This document shows positions 49,880-56,741 of a stretch of DNA of 64,000 bases, piece after piece. A model generated the notes under the pieces. It worked only from the letters and a program-made list of their open reading frames with translations. It did no database searches and was not told the DNA's origin. The translations under genes and the position numbers were made by a program. Source of the stretch: Phaeocystidibacter sp965659725 (GTDB lineage: Bacteria > Bacteroidota > Bacteroidia > Flavobacteriales > Schleiferiaceae); the NCBI GenBank assembly GCA_965659725.1, contig CBFHXG010000010.1:1-64000 (forward strand). Direction: 5' to 3'. Every line of letters begins with the position of its first letter. Position 1 is the stretch's first letter.

Positions 49880-51706
49880 ATGAAGAAACTACTCACCCTA
49901 CTGGGCGTAGCTGTTGCTCTCCTATCCTATGGTCAATCGTCTTTGTCTATTGACAAGATTGACATCGGCAATCCTCCAGAGATCAATAATGGTAGAGCCA
50001 CCGCAGTAGTCTCCGGTGGAGAGGAGCCATACACCTACTATTGGAGCAACCAAGAAACAGATACCACCGCAACTGAGTCTCGCGGGCTAACCGAAGGTAT
50101 CACCCACTCCCTAACGGTGGTTGACGCCAATGGAGATAAAGTAACCAAGGAATTCACCATTGAAACGGCAACAGTTGCCGAAGGATTCAATGGTGCTTTT
50201 ACACCCATCGTTGGCGCCGTTGGATCTGTCCTGCTAGGGGATCCATTTGCAGCCCTCGGACTATACGACAACACCATATATAATGATGCCGGCGATGTGG
50301 CCAAGCATCCAAATGGCGACACAAGAACTACAACCATTCCATTCATCGTGGTTTGGTTGATCCTCGGAGCCCTCTTCTTTACGATCAGAATGGGCTTCAT
50401 CAACATACGTGGATTCAAGCACGCAGTAGATCTTGCGCGTGGTAGATTCGATGAGCCTAATGCCCCGGGTGAGGTGACTCACTTCCAAGCCCTGGCTACA
50501 GCCGTTTCGGCAACTGTAGGACTAGGTAACATTGCAGGGGTAGCCGTAGCGATCTCCATCGGTGGAGCAGGAGCAACTTTCTGGATGATCATTGCCGGAC
50601 TTCTAGGTATGTCCTCTAAGTTCGTGGAGTGTACCCTCGGCGTGAAGTACCGTAACATCAATGAAGACGGTTCGGTGTCAGGTGGACCAATGCATTACCT
50701 CACAAAAGGTCTCGCTGAAAAGAAAATGGGTGGACTAGGAAAGGTGCTAGCTTTCGTATTTGCCATTCTTGCTATTGGTGCATCATTTGGAGGGGGTAAC
50801 ATGTTCCAAGCAAACCAAGCTTACCAACAATTATCCGGAGAGTTCACTTCCCTCGAAGGTATGGGACCAGTGTTCGGTATTATCCTAGCAGTAATGGTAG
50901 GAGTTGTGATCATTGGCGGTATCAAGAGTATTGCAAAGGTTACTGAGAAGATCGTACCTGTTATGGCGGTTACCTATGTGATGGCAGCCCTTGTGATCAT
51001 CGGCATTAACTTCGATCAAGTAGGTGATGCCTTCATGGCCATTTACGACGGAGCATTCAACGCGGAAGCATTGCGTGGTGGTTTTATTGGAGTATTAATC
51101 CAAGGTTTCCGCCGTGCAGCCTTCTCCAATGAAGCTGGTGTGGGTTCTGCAGCCATCGCTCACTCGGCCGCCAAAACAAAACATCCCGTAGCAGAAGGAT
51201 TTGTAGGACTCCTTGAGCCATTTATTGATACGGTAGTGGTTTGTACCCTTACAGCATTGGTGCTCATCTTTACTGGAAAGCACCTACCCGAAACAGGAAC
51301 CGCAGTGAGTGGAGCTCAAATGACATCAGATGCTTTTGGCACGGTGATCGAATGGTTCCCAATGGTTTTGGTAATTGCCATTTTCTTATTCGCATTCTCA
51401 ACCATGATCTCATGGTCTTACTATGGTCTGAAAGCATGGACGTTCATTTTCGGTGAAGGCAAAATCACAGAGATCATTTATAAGGTGATCTTCTGTCTCT
51501 TTGTGATCGTCGGTTCGTCCGTAAGTCTCGGTGCCGTGATCGACTTCTCCGACATGATGATCCTAGCTATGGCATTCCCTAATATCACCGGACTCTTGAT
51601 CTTGTCAACCGATGTTCGGAAGGACCTTAGGAAATATATATCCGATCTCAAGGCAGGTAAGATCTTCACCAGTTATGTGAAGAAAGAAGCACCAGCCGGA
51701 AAATAA
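49880..51706 (+). CDS. Sodium:alanine/glycine symporter (AGCS) with an N-terminal SprB-like extracytoplasmic domain
   Basis: 608 residues. Signal peptide (MKKLLTLLGVAVALLSYGQ), then an SprB-repeat-like Ig domain (~38-95; GRATAVVSGGEEPYTYYWSNQ...THSLTVVDANGDKVTKEFTI), a linker (~100-150; GFNGAFTPIVGAVGSVLLGDPF, GLYDNTIYNDAGDV), then the AGCS transporter from ~152: IPFIVVWLILGALFFTIRMGFINIRGFKHAVDL, VSATVGLGNIAGVAVAISIGGAG, FVECTLGVKYR, SFGGGNMFQANQ and FSNEAGVGSAAIAHSAAKT. Family members move alanine or glycine with Na+. The SprB motif (GGxxPYTYxW, LTVVDANG) is usually found in huge gliding adhesins, so this fusion is unexpected. About eleven spans. Confidence 0.88.
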   Translation: MKKLLTLLGVAVALLSYGQSSLSIDKIDIGNPPEINNGRATAVVSGGEEPYTYYWSNQETDTTATESRGLTEGITHSLTVVDANGDKVTKEFTIETATVAEGFNGAFTPIVGAVGSVLLGDPFAALGLYDNTIYNDAGDVAKHPNGDTRTTTIPFIVVWLILGALFFTIRMGFINIRGFKHAVDLARGRFDEPNAPGEVTHFQALATAVSATVGLGNIAGVAVAISIGGAGATFWMIIAGLLGMSSKFVECTLGVKYRNINEDGSVSGGPMHYLTKGLAEKKMGGLGKVLAFVFAILAIGASFGGGNMFQANQAYQQLSGEFTSLEGMGPVFGIILAVMVGVVIIGGIKSIAKVTEKIVPVMAVTYVMAALVIIGINFDQVGDAFMAIYDGAFNAEALRGGFIGVLIQGFRRAAFSNEAGVGSAAIAHSAAKTKHPVAEGFVGLLEPFIDTVVVCTLTALVLIFTGKHLPETGTAVSGAQMTSDAFGTVIEWFPMVLVIAIFLFAFSTMISWSYYGLKAWTFIFGEGKITEIIYKVIFCLFVIVGSSVSLGAVIDFSDMMILAMAFPNITGLLILSTDVRKDLRKYISDLKAGKIFTSYVKKEAPAGK

Positions 51707-51711
51707 GCGTA

Positions 51712-51733
51712 TGTAAACGTTTATAAACGACTA
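51712..51733 (+). repeat. AAACGTTT operator-like palindrome, third partial copy of the shared motif
   Basis: TGTAAACGTTTATA (51712-51725) is palindromic around CG, like LacI-family operators. From 51714 it matches copies 1 and 2 in about 15 of 20 positions, with the second CG at the same spacing. It lies directly after the symporter stop. Confidence 0.5.
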
Positions 51734-51739
51734 GTTAAG

Positions 51740-51776
51740 AACGCCATGTGCACCTTTGTGTATGTGGCGTTTTTAT
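51740..51776 (+). terminator. Strong terminator of the symporter gene, overlapping the next start codon
   Basis: AACGCCATGTGCAC (51740-51753) pairs with GTGTATGTGGCGTT (51758-51771), fourteen pairs including three G-T, loop CTTT, followed by TTTTTATTT. The ATG of the next ORF at 51762 lies in the 3' arm. Confidence 0.9.
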
Positions 51777-52823
51777 TTGTGGTTGAGTGTTAAGCGATCG
51801 GAGCGTCGACGGCTCCTCATTTTATTCCTTACCCCAACCTTGATCGTACTTCTTTCAGAGACCATTATCGCCGATCGGAAAGGTGAAGGTCAGAGTGAAA
51901 CACTTCAGTTCTGGCAAGCTAAAGTTGATTCGATGAACCGGCAACATGAGATGCTAAGGAGGGAAAAACTCATCTCTTTTGAGCAAACAGGAGCCTTCTT
52001 AGCTGATACCGCTACGGTGTCGACCTGGCTTGCATCGGGCTTGAACAATTCTGAAGCTAATCGGATCTACAATTATATATCAGCAGGAGGGAGCATTTCA
52101 GATGTTGAGGATCTTCGACGGTTGCATATCGGTGACAGTCTTTGGCAAGAACGGGTAGGACCGATGTTGATCCGTACGGAGAGAACATCGAAGGGGACAT
52201 ATGACCGATCAATTAAACTAGGTAGTCCATTTAAGGTGAACATCAATGAACCGGATTCATCAAAGTTGATCGCCGCTGGATGGCCTGAGGAAGTGGTGCG
52301 CAGGTGGTGTAAATATGTTGGAGCAGGGGGAGAGCTGAGGACGTTGTCGGACCTAAAAGATATATATGGTATGAAGGATGAGTGGGTCGATCAATGGAAG
52401 GATAGTTTGATCTTTCCGATACAAAGGGAGTGGTCCACAATTGATATCAACACTTTCTCACTCGATTCATTCATGGTAGATAGAGGTTGGGCACAATGGC
52501 AGATCGATAAAGTGACCCATTACAGAACTAGATTGGGTGGATTTCATCGTGTCGACCAACTATTTGAGGTGGGGATAGATTCGGGGCGGGTAGAGCAGAT
52601 GGCGATCCTTGCTGTTGTGAACGGAGGAATTGTGAAGATGTCGTTCAATGAAATGGCTTGGACGGACCTAGCCAAACATCCCTATGTGACTTGGGAAATG
52701 GCCAAAGCGGTGGAGTATTATAGAACGAGGGTTCGACCTATCGAATCGCTGACCGATCTAGTAGGGATGGAAGGATGGAATGAGGAAAGCGTAGAAAGAC
52801 TTCAAGTTTATTTTAAAAGATGA
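51762..52823 (+). CDS. Helix-hairpin-helix (ComEA-like) DNA-binding protein, membrane-anchored
   Basis: 353 residues if the ATG at 51762 is used. The beginning is basic and hydrophobic (RSERRRLLILFLTPTLIVLLSETII), so it is anchored in the inner membrane with the rest outside the cytoplasm. Three or more HhH-like units follow: FKVNINEPDSSKLIAAGWPEEVVRRWCKYVGAGG...LSDLKDIYGM, IDINTFSLDSFMVDRGWAQWQIDKVTHYRTRLGGFHRVDQLFEVG and MAKAVEYYRTRVRPIESLTDLVGM. The pattern fits ComEA-like proteins that bind incoming DNA. The ATG lies in the arm of the preceding terminator; TTG at 51777 or 51783 are alternatives. No other competence gene is near. Confidence 0.8.
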   Translation: MWRFYLWLSVKRSERRRLLILFLTPTLIVLLSETIIADRKGEGQSETLQFWQAKVDSMNRQHEMLRREKLISFEQTGAFLADTATVSTWLASGLNNSEANRIYNYISAGGSISDVEDLRRLHIGDSLWQERVGPMLIRTERTSKGTYDRSIKLGSPFKVNINEPDSSKLIAAGWPEEVVRRWCKYVGAGGELRTLSDLKDIYGMKDEWVDQWKDSLIFPIQREWSTIDINTFSLDSFMVDRGWAQWQIDKVTHYRTRLGGFHRVDQLFEVGIDSGRVEQMAILAVVNGGIVKMSFNEMAWTDLAKHPYVTWEMAKAVEYYRTRVRPIESLTDLVGMEGWNEESVERLQVYFKR

Positions 52824-52854
52824 TTGCACAGGAAGATTAATACGATTACTTTTG
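52824..52854 (+). promoter_or_regulatory. rpsU promoter (TTG-N20-TACTTTTG)
   Basis: TTG at 52824-52826 and TACTTTTG at 52847-52854, both consensus with 20 bases between. The message would begin about 20 bases before the rpsU ATG. Confidence 0.75.
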
Positions 52855-52865
52855 TCGCCCTAATG

Positions 52866-52875
52866 AAAGGAGGTG
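52866..52875 (+). promoter_or_regulatory. Extended Shine-Dalgarno sequence of rpsU
   Basis: AAAGGAGGTG, complementary to the 16S 3' end over at least eight bases, with nine bases between GGAGG and the ATG at 52883. Such a sequence is rare in Bacteroidota, where most genes lack one; in flavobacterial species it is known to mark rpsU, through which bS21 controls its own synthesis. Confidence 0.85.
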
Positions 52876-52882
52876 TCCGCTT

Positions 52883-53077
52883 ATGTTAGTAGTACAAGTT
52901 AAAGAAGGAGAAAGCATTGATCGCGCGTTGAAGCGTTACAAGCGTAAATTCGACCGTACGGGTACGATGCGTCAACTCCGTCGTCGTCAGCAATTCACGA
53001 AGCCGTCAGTTGCTCGAAGAACAGAAAAGATCAAAGCTGCTTACATTCAACAACTCCGTTCAAACGAAGAGGAATAA
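52883..53077 (+). CDS. rpsU: 30S ribosomal protein bS21
   Basis: 64 residues: LVVQVKEGESIDRALKRYKRKFDRTGTMRQLRRRQQFTKPSVARRTEKIKAAYIQQL, a clear bS21. It sits at the platform of the small subunit beside the anti-Shine-Dalgarno region. In flavobacteria, bS21 with bS18 and bS6 hides that region, and loss of bS21 frees it to read the rpsU Shine-Dalgarno. The strong upstream sequence fits that autocontrol. It has a good promoter, a terminator behind, and xerC starts directly after the terminator. Confidence 0.97.
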   Translation: MLVVQVKEGESIDRALKRYKRKFDRTGTMRQLRRRQQFTKPSVARRTEKIKAAYIQQLRSNEEE

Positions 53078-53098
53078 AAGTTAGCTTGAATCATATTG

Positions 53099-53139
53099 AA
53101 AGGTCGTCCTGATACGTTAAATTAGGACGACCTTTTTTT
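53099..53139 (+). terminator. Intrinsic terminator of rpsU
   Basis: AAAGGTCGTCCT (53099-53110) pairs perfectly with AGGACGACCTTT (53124-53135), 12 pairs, 13-base loop, T run to 53139. The next ATG (xerC) starts at 53140. Confidence 0.92.
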
Positions 53140-54033
53140 ATGCCCACTACTCTAGGATCCTTTATAGAATATCTACGTGTTGAGAAGCGCTCATCTGAGC
53201 ATACGCTTCTTGCATATCAGCGTGACCTAGAGCAATTTTCCGATTACTTATTATCTGACTACGAAGAGGAAGACCTGACGGAGGTAAAGACGATCATGAT
53301 CCGCGATTGGGTTATGATGTTGAGCGAATCGGGATTGGAAAGCAAGAGCATCAATAGGAAGATCTCCAGTTTGAGATCTTTCTACAAGTTTGCTTTGCGC
53401 ACAGGTGTGATCAAGACCTCTCCCGTTGATTCTATCAAGTCGTTGAAAGTTCCCAAACGTGTAGTAAGAACCATTAGTGAAGACGACATGTCTACTGTCT
53501 TAGATCCTTCGCTCTATATAGATGAGAACAATGGGGAGAGAGATAGGATGATAGTGTTGACGTTCTACACGACGGGTATGCGTCGTTCGGAATTGATCAA
53601 CTTGAAATGGGACGATATAGATGAGGTGGGAAGAAAGATCCGCGTGTTGGGTAAGAGAAATAAGGAGCGGCTGATACCCGTTTCTGATAGGTGGCTGAAC
53701 GAGATTTCTGTCTGGCGACAAAAGGTGGCTGAGGTGGGTGGTAATCGCACTTTCGTTTTTGCCGATGAATCGGGCAATAAGCTCGATCCAAAGGTTGTTT
53801 ATGATAGCGTGGTTTATTATCTTAGTAAGGTAAGCTCAGCGGAGAAAAGAAGTCCTCATATTTTACGTCACACCTTCGCTACACATCTTTTAAACATGGG
53901 TGCAGATCTTCAAACCATCAAAGAACTACTCGGCCATAGCAGTCTCGCTGCTACTCAGATCTACACTCATAGTTCTATCGATCAAATAAAATCAGTGTAT
54001 AACGATTCTCACCCTCGGGGTAGGGAGTCTTAA
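53140..54033 (+). CDS. xerC: Tyrosine recombinase XerC/XerD
   Basis: 297 residues, typical for Xer. N-terminal SAM-like domain (FIEYLRVEKRSSEHTLLAYQRDL). Catalytic set: Arg148 in TGMRRSELINLKW, Lys near 172 in LGKRNKERL, His240 and Arg243 in HILRHTFATHLL, His266 in LGHSSLAATQIYTHS and the nucleophile Tyr275. It resolves chromosome dimers at dif; whether this is XerC or XerD cannot be decided. The ATG directly follows the rpsU terminator T run; there is no in-frame alternative close by. hpf follows after 12 bases. Confidence 0.93.
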   Translation: MPTTLGSFIEYLRVEKRSSEHTLLAYQRDLEQFSDYLLSDYEEEDLTEVKTIMIRDWVMMLSESGLESKSINRKISSLRSFYKFALRTGVIKTSPVDSIKSLKVPKRVVRTISEDDMSTVLDPSLYIDENNGERDRMIVLTFYTTGMRRSELINLKWDDIDEVGRKIRVLGKRNKERLIPVSDRWLNEISVWRQKVAEVGGNRTFVFADESGNKLDPKVVYDSVVYYLSKVSSAEKRSPHILRHTFATHLLNMGADLQTIKELLGHSSLAATQIYTHSSIDQIKSVYNDSHPRGRES

Positions 54034-54045
54034 AAATTAGCACAC

Positions 54046-54345
54046 ATGAAAGTACAAGTGCAATCTGTAGGTTTCAAGGCAGACCATAAGCTGGTCGACT
54101 TCATTCAGCAAAGGATGGATAAACTAGACCAATTCTATGACCGCATTATTGGAGGCGAGGTTTACCTAAAGGTAGATAACAATCATACTCGTGAGAACAA
54201 GATCGTTGAGGTTAGGGTGAATGTACCTGGGAATGACCTAGTAGCTGTAAAGGAGTGCACTTCCTTTGAGGAGGCTACGGATCTAGCGGCAGATGCACTG
54301 AAAAGACAAATTGATAAGCACAAAGCAAAATTAAGAGGTGTCTAA
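54046..54345 (+). CDS. hpf: Ribosome hibernation-promoting factor (HPF/RaiA, short form)
   Basis: 99 residues: MKVQVQSVGFKADHKLVDFIQQRMDKLDQFYDRIIGGEVYLKVDN...KECTSFEEATDLAADALKRQIDKHKAKLRG, the beta-alpha-beta-beta-beta-alpha core of the family. It blocks the decoding centre of idle ribosomes. It lacks the C-terminal dimerisation domain of long HPF, so 100S formation would need another factor. It is behind xerC, with a terminator, before the tRNA operon, a typical order in Bacteroidota. Confidence 0.95.
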   Translation: MKVQVQSVGFKADHKLVDFIQQRMDKLDQFYDRIIGGEVYLKVDNNHTRENKIVEVRVNVPGNDLVAVKECTSFEEATDLAADALKRQIDKHKAKLRGV

Positions 54346-54367
54346 ATCAGAGTGTTAGAAAAAAAGA

Positions 54368-54391
54368 GCCCCGCAAGTGCGGGGTTTTTTT
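54368..54391 (+). terminator. Intrinsic terminator of hpf
   Basis: CCCCGC (54369-54374), loop AAGT, GCGGGG (54379-54384), seven T residues. An A run precedes the stem. Confidence 0.92.
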
Positions 54392-54423
54392 ATGCGGGCA
54401 TTTTGAGGGAAGGATATAAAGTG

Positions 54424-54431
54424 TATTTTTG
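54424..54431 (+). promoter_or_regulatory. Upstream -7 element (TATTTTTG) of the tRNA-tuf operon
   Basis: Exact TAnnTTTG match about 70 bases before the stronger promoter at 54477-54507. It may be a second start site. Confidence 0.35.
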
Positions 54432-54476
54432 CCCCCGCTTCAGAAGAATAAAGAAGCATAAAAACAAACGGGACCG

Positions 54477-54507
54477 TTTGTGTGAATTGAAATCTTTCAT
54501 ACATTTG
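54477..54507 (+). promoter_or_regulatory. Main promoter of the tRNA-tuf operon (TTTG-N19-TACATTTG)
   Basis: TTTG at 54477-54480, 19 bases, then TACATTTG at 54500-54507. Both elements are consensus, as expected for tRNA and EF-Tu expression. The start would be near 54512. Confidence 0.75.
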
Positions 54508-54539
54508 CAGTCCCTTTGAAAAAAGGTCGAGATCAAAAT

Positions 54540-54581
54540 CGGCTAGTTCTTAGGAATACTGCGGCGTCAGCCGTTTTTTTT
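54540..54581 (+). promoter_or_regulatory. Possible attenuator in the tRNA-tuf leader
   Basis: CGGC (54562-54565), loop GTCA, GCCG (54570-54573) then eight T residues. CGGCT (54540-54544) can instead pair with AGCCG (54569-54573), so two exclusive structures are possible. They lie between promoter and first tRNA. Could also be only a processing signal. Confidence 0.4.
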
Positions 54582-54583
54582 AA

Positions 54584-54656
54584 GCCAGCATAGCTCAGTT
54601 GGTAGAGCAGCTGATTTGTAATCAGCTGGTCGGCGGTTCGAGTCCGTCTGCTGGCT
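54584..54656 (+). tRNA. tRNA-Thr (anticodon TGT)
   Basis: 73 bases. Acceptor stem GCCAGCA with TGCTGGC, anticodon stem GCTGA/TCAGC around TTTGTAA, so anticodon TGT. T-loop GGTTCGAGTCC. Discriminator T; no CCA encoded. First of four tRNAs in this unit. Confidence 0.97.
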
Positions 54657-54711
54657 CAAGTAATCCAGATGTAGGTCTGGATGGTTCTTTACATAGTGTT
54701 AGAAAGATATT

Positions 54712-54794
54712 GGGGAGATACTCAAGCGGCCAACGAGGACAGACTGTAAATCTGTTGGTTTTTACCTTCGCAGGTTCGAATCCTGCTCTCCCCA
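54712..54794 (+). tRNA. tRNA-Tyr (anticodon GTA)
   Basis: 83 bases with the long variable arm of tyrosine tRNAs. Acceptor GGGGAGA/TCTCCCC, anticodon stem ACAGA/TCTGT around CTGTAAA, so anticodon GTA. Discriminator A; no CCA encoded. G34 is a site for queuosine, for which queA is in the window. Confidence 0.97.
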
Positions 54795-54863
54795 CTAGGC
54801 AAGGAGGTTTAATTGAACGCCCGTAGTGGGGTGGGTTTGATTGAGCCTGTTTGTGTTGGTTAA

Positions 54864-54936
54864 GCGGAAGTAGCTCAGTTGGTAGAGCATCAGCCTTCCA
54901 AGCTGAGGGCCGCGGGTTCGAATCCCGTCTTCCGCT
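54864..54936 (+). tRNA. tRNA-Gly (anticodon TCC)
   Basis: 73 bases. Acceptor GCGGAAG/CTTCCGC, anticodon stem TCAGC/GCTGA around CTTCCAA, so anticodon TCC. Discriminator T; no CCA encoded. Confidence 0.97.
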
Positions 54937-54964
54937 CAAGGTTTCCCCTGGGGGTCACCGGTTA

Positions 54965-55036
54965 GCCGATGTAGCTCAGGGGTAGAGCGTTTCCTTGGTA
55001 AGGAAAAGGTCAGGGGTTCAATTCCCCTCATTGGCT
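54965..55036 (+). tRNA. tRNA-Thr (anticodon GGT)
   Basis: 72 bases. Acceptor GCCGATG/CATTGGC with one G-T pair, anticodon stem TTTCC/GGAAA around TTGGTAA, so anticodon GGT. Discriminator T. Last tRNA before tuf. Confidence 0.97.
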
Positions 55037-55088
55037 CTAAGATTGTTTTTAGGTCTTTCGGGTTCATTTAATAAAAAGACGACTCATC

Positions 55089-56276
55089 ATGGCAAAGGAG
55101 AATTTTGTACGTTCCAAGCCGCACTTGAACATTGGAACTATTGGTCACGTTGACCACGGTAAAACTACTTTAACAGCTGCTATTACTACTGTATTGGCTA
55201 GCAAAGGGTTTGGCCAAAAGCGCGATTTCGATTCAATCGACAACGCGCCTGAAGAAAAAGAGCGTGGTATCACGATCAACACTTCACACGTAGAATACGA
55301 AACGGCAAACCGCCACTACGCACACGTTGACTGTCCGGGTCACGCCGACTATGTAAAGAACATGGTTACGGGTGCTGCTCAGATGGACGGTGCTATCTTG
55401 GTAGTTGCTGCCACTGATGGCCCTATGCCACAAACTCGTGAGCACATCCTTCTTGGACGTCAGGTAGGTATTCCTCGCATCGTTGTTTTCTTGAACAAAG
55501 TTGACATGGTAGACGACGAGGAGCTTCTTGAGCTCGTTGAGATGGAGGTTCGTGACCTTCTTTCTTTCTACGAGTATGACGGTGACAACGCACCAGTTAT
55601 TTCTGGTTCTGCACTTGGTGCCTTGAACGGCGAAGACAAGTGGGTTGAAACTGTTATGCAATTGATGGAGGCTGTTGATGATTATATTCAAGAGCCAGAG
55701 CGCGACAAGGACAAGCCGTTCTTGATGCCAATTGAGGACGTATTCTCAATTACTGGTCGTGGTACTGTAGCAACGGGCCGTATCGAAACAGGTGTTGCCA
55801 ACACAGGTGACCCAGTTGAGATCATCGGTTTCGGTGACGAGAAATTGAACTCTACTATCACAGGTGTTGAGATGTTCCGTAAGATCCTCGATACTGGTGA
55901 AGCTGGAGATAACGTAGGTATCCTTCTCCGTGGTATTGAGAAGAAGGACATCCGTCGTGGTATGGTGATCTGTAAGCCAGGTTCAATCACTCCACACGTG
56001 AAGTTCAAGGCTGAGGTTTATATCTTGAAGAAAGAAGAAGGTGGTCGCCACACTCCTTTCCACAACAAGTACCGTCCTCAGTTCTACTTGCGTACTACTG
56101 ACGTAACAGGTGAGATCCACCTTCCTGATGGAGTTGAAATGGTAATGCCAGGTGATAACATTTCTATCACTGTACAGCTTATCGCTCCAGTTGCAATCAA
56201 CAAAGGTCTTCGTTTCGCGATCCGCGAAGGTGGCCGTACAGTTGGTGCAGGTCAGGTTACTGAAATCATCGAGTAA
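55089..56276 (+). CDS. tuf: Elongation factor Tu
   Basis: 395 residues. G1 GHVDHGKT (19-26), switch region ERGITINTSHVEYET, DCPGHADYVKNMVTGAAQMDGAILVVAATDGPMPQTREH, NKVDMVDDEE (G4), and the beta-barrel domains II and III with TGRGTVATGRIETG and the C-terminal KGLRFAIREGGRTVGAGQVTEI. It brings aminoacyl-tRNA to the ribosome. It follows the four tRNA genes on one likely transcript, and tRNA-Trp and secE come next: the usual order in Bacteroidota. Confidence 0.98.
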   Translation: MAKENFVRSKPHLNIGTIGHVDHGKTTLTAAITTVLASKGFGQKRDFDSIDNAPEEKERGITINTSHVEYETANRHYAHVDCPGHADYVKNMVTGAAQMDGAILVVAATDGPMPQTREHILLGRQVGIPRIVVFLNKVDMVDDEELLELVEMEVRDLLSFYEYDGDNAPVISGSALGALNGEDKWVETVMQLMEAVDDYIQEPERDKDKPFLMPIEDVFSITGRGTVATGRIETGVANTGDPVEIIGFGDEKLNSTITGVEMFRKILDTGEAGDNVGILLRGIEKKDIRRGMVICKPGSITPHVKFKAEVYILKKEEGGRHTPFHNKYRPQFYLRTTDVTGEIHLPDGVEMVMPGDNISITVQLIAPVAINKGLRFAIREGGRTVGAGQVTEIIE

Positions 56277-56299
56277 TCGATTGATATAGTTTTATGGCA

Positions 56300-56332
56300 A
56301 AAGGTGTCCCGATTTTTCGGGATGCCTTTGTG
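56300..56332 (+). terminator. Hairpin behind tuf
   Basis: AAAGGTGTCCCG (56300-56311) pairs with CGGGATGCCTTT (56318-56329), twelve pairs with two G-T, loop of six. The following T run is short, so termination may be partial. Confidence 0.6.
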
Positions 56333-56397
56333 CCGTAATACGGGTTTGGCTTTCCGCAAACGCGGAGTGAGAGTGTAAGACATGGGTTTGAAGCTCT

Positions 56398-56405
56398 TAG
56401 TTTTG
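56398..56405 (+). promoter_or_regulatory. Candidate -7 element (TAGTTTTG) before tRNA-Trp and secE
   Basis: Exact TAnnTTTG match 34 bases before tRNA-Trp. No TTG at -33. It lies in a small hairpin CTCTT/AAGAG. Confidence 0.35.
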
Positions 56406-56439
56406 AAGAGAGACTTTCAGGACAGTGAACCTTAGACAT

Positions 56440-56512
56440 ACGGGTGTAGCTCAGTTGGTAGAGCAGTGGTCTCCAAAACCAAAGGTCGTGAGTTCGAATC
56501 TTACCACCCGTG
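56440..56512 (+). tRNA. tRNA-Trp (anticodon CCA)
   Basis: 73 bases. Acceptor ACGGGTG/CACCCGT, anticodon loop CTCCAAA, so anticodon CCA. The anticodon stem GTGGT/ACCAA has a G-A mismatch at its outer pair. T-loop GAGTTCGAATC. Discriminator G; no CCA encoded. Between tuf and secE, as is common. Confidence 0.95.
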
Positions 56513-56528
56513 CTACTAGAGAAAGAAA

Positions 56529-56723
56529 ATGAATAAGATCAAAGGATACCTCCAGACCTCATACGAGGAGTTTGCACAGAAGGCCACATGGCCTACGCTT
56601 ACTGACTTGCAAAAAAGTACTGTATTAGTTCTTGTTGCTATGGTCATTTTTGCATTGGTGATTTTCGGAATGGACCAAGCGATCATGAGCATCTTGGGGC
56701 TTATCCGAGACTTCTTTAATTAA
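56529..56723 (+). CDS. secE: Preprotein translocase subunit SecE
   Basis: 64 residues, the short one-span SecE. Pattern: SYEEFAQKATWPTLTDLQKSTVLVLVAMVIFALVIFGMDQAIMSILGLI, with the conserved amphipathic helix (TWPT) and one membrane span. It clamps SecY in SecYEG. It starts 16 bases after tRNA-Trp, with nusG 18 bases behind. Confidence 0.96.
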   Translation: MNKIKGYLQTSYEEFAQKATWPTLTDLQKSTVLVLVAMVIFALVIFGMDQAIMSILGLIRDFFN

Positions 56724-56741
56724 TCCCAGGGACTGAGATCC

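Noticed and set aside
54622..54939. ORFs across the tRNA-Thr, tRNA-Tyr and tRNA-Gly genes on both strands
   Set aside because: They are by-products of tRNA sequences, whose cloverleafs are complete.
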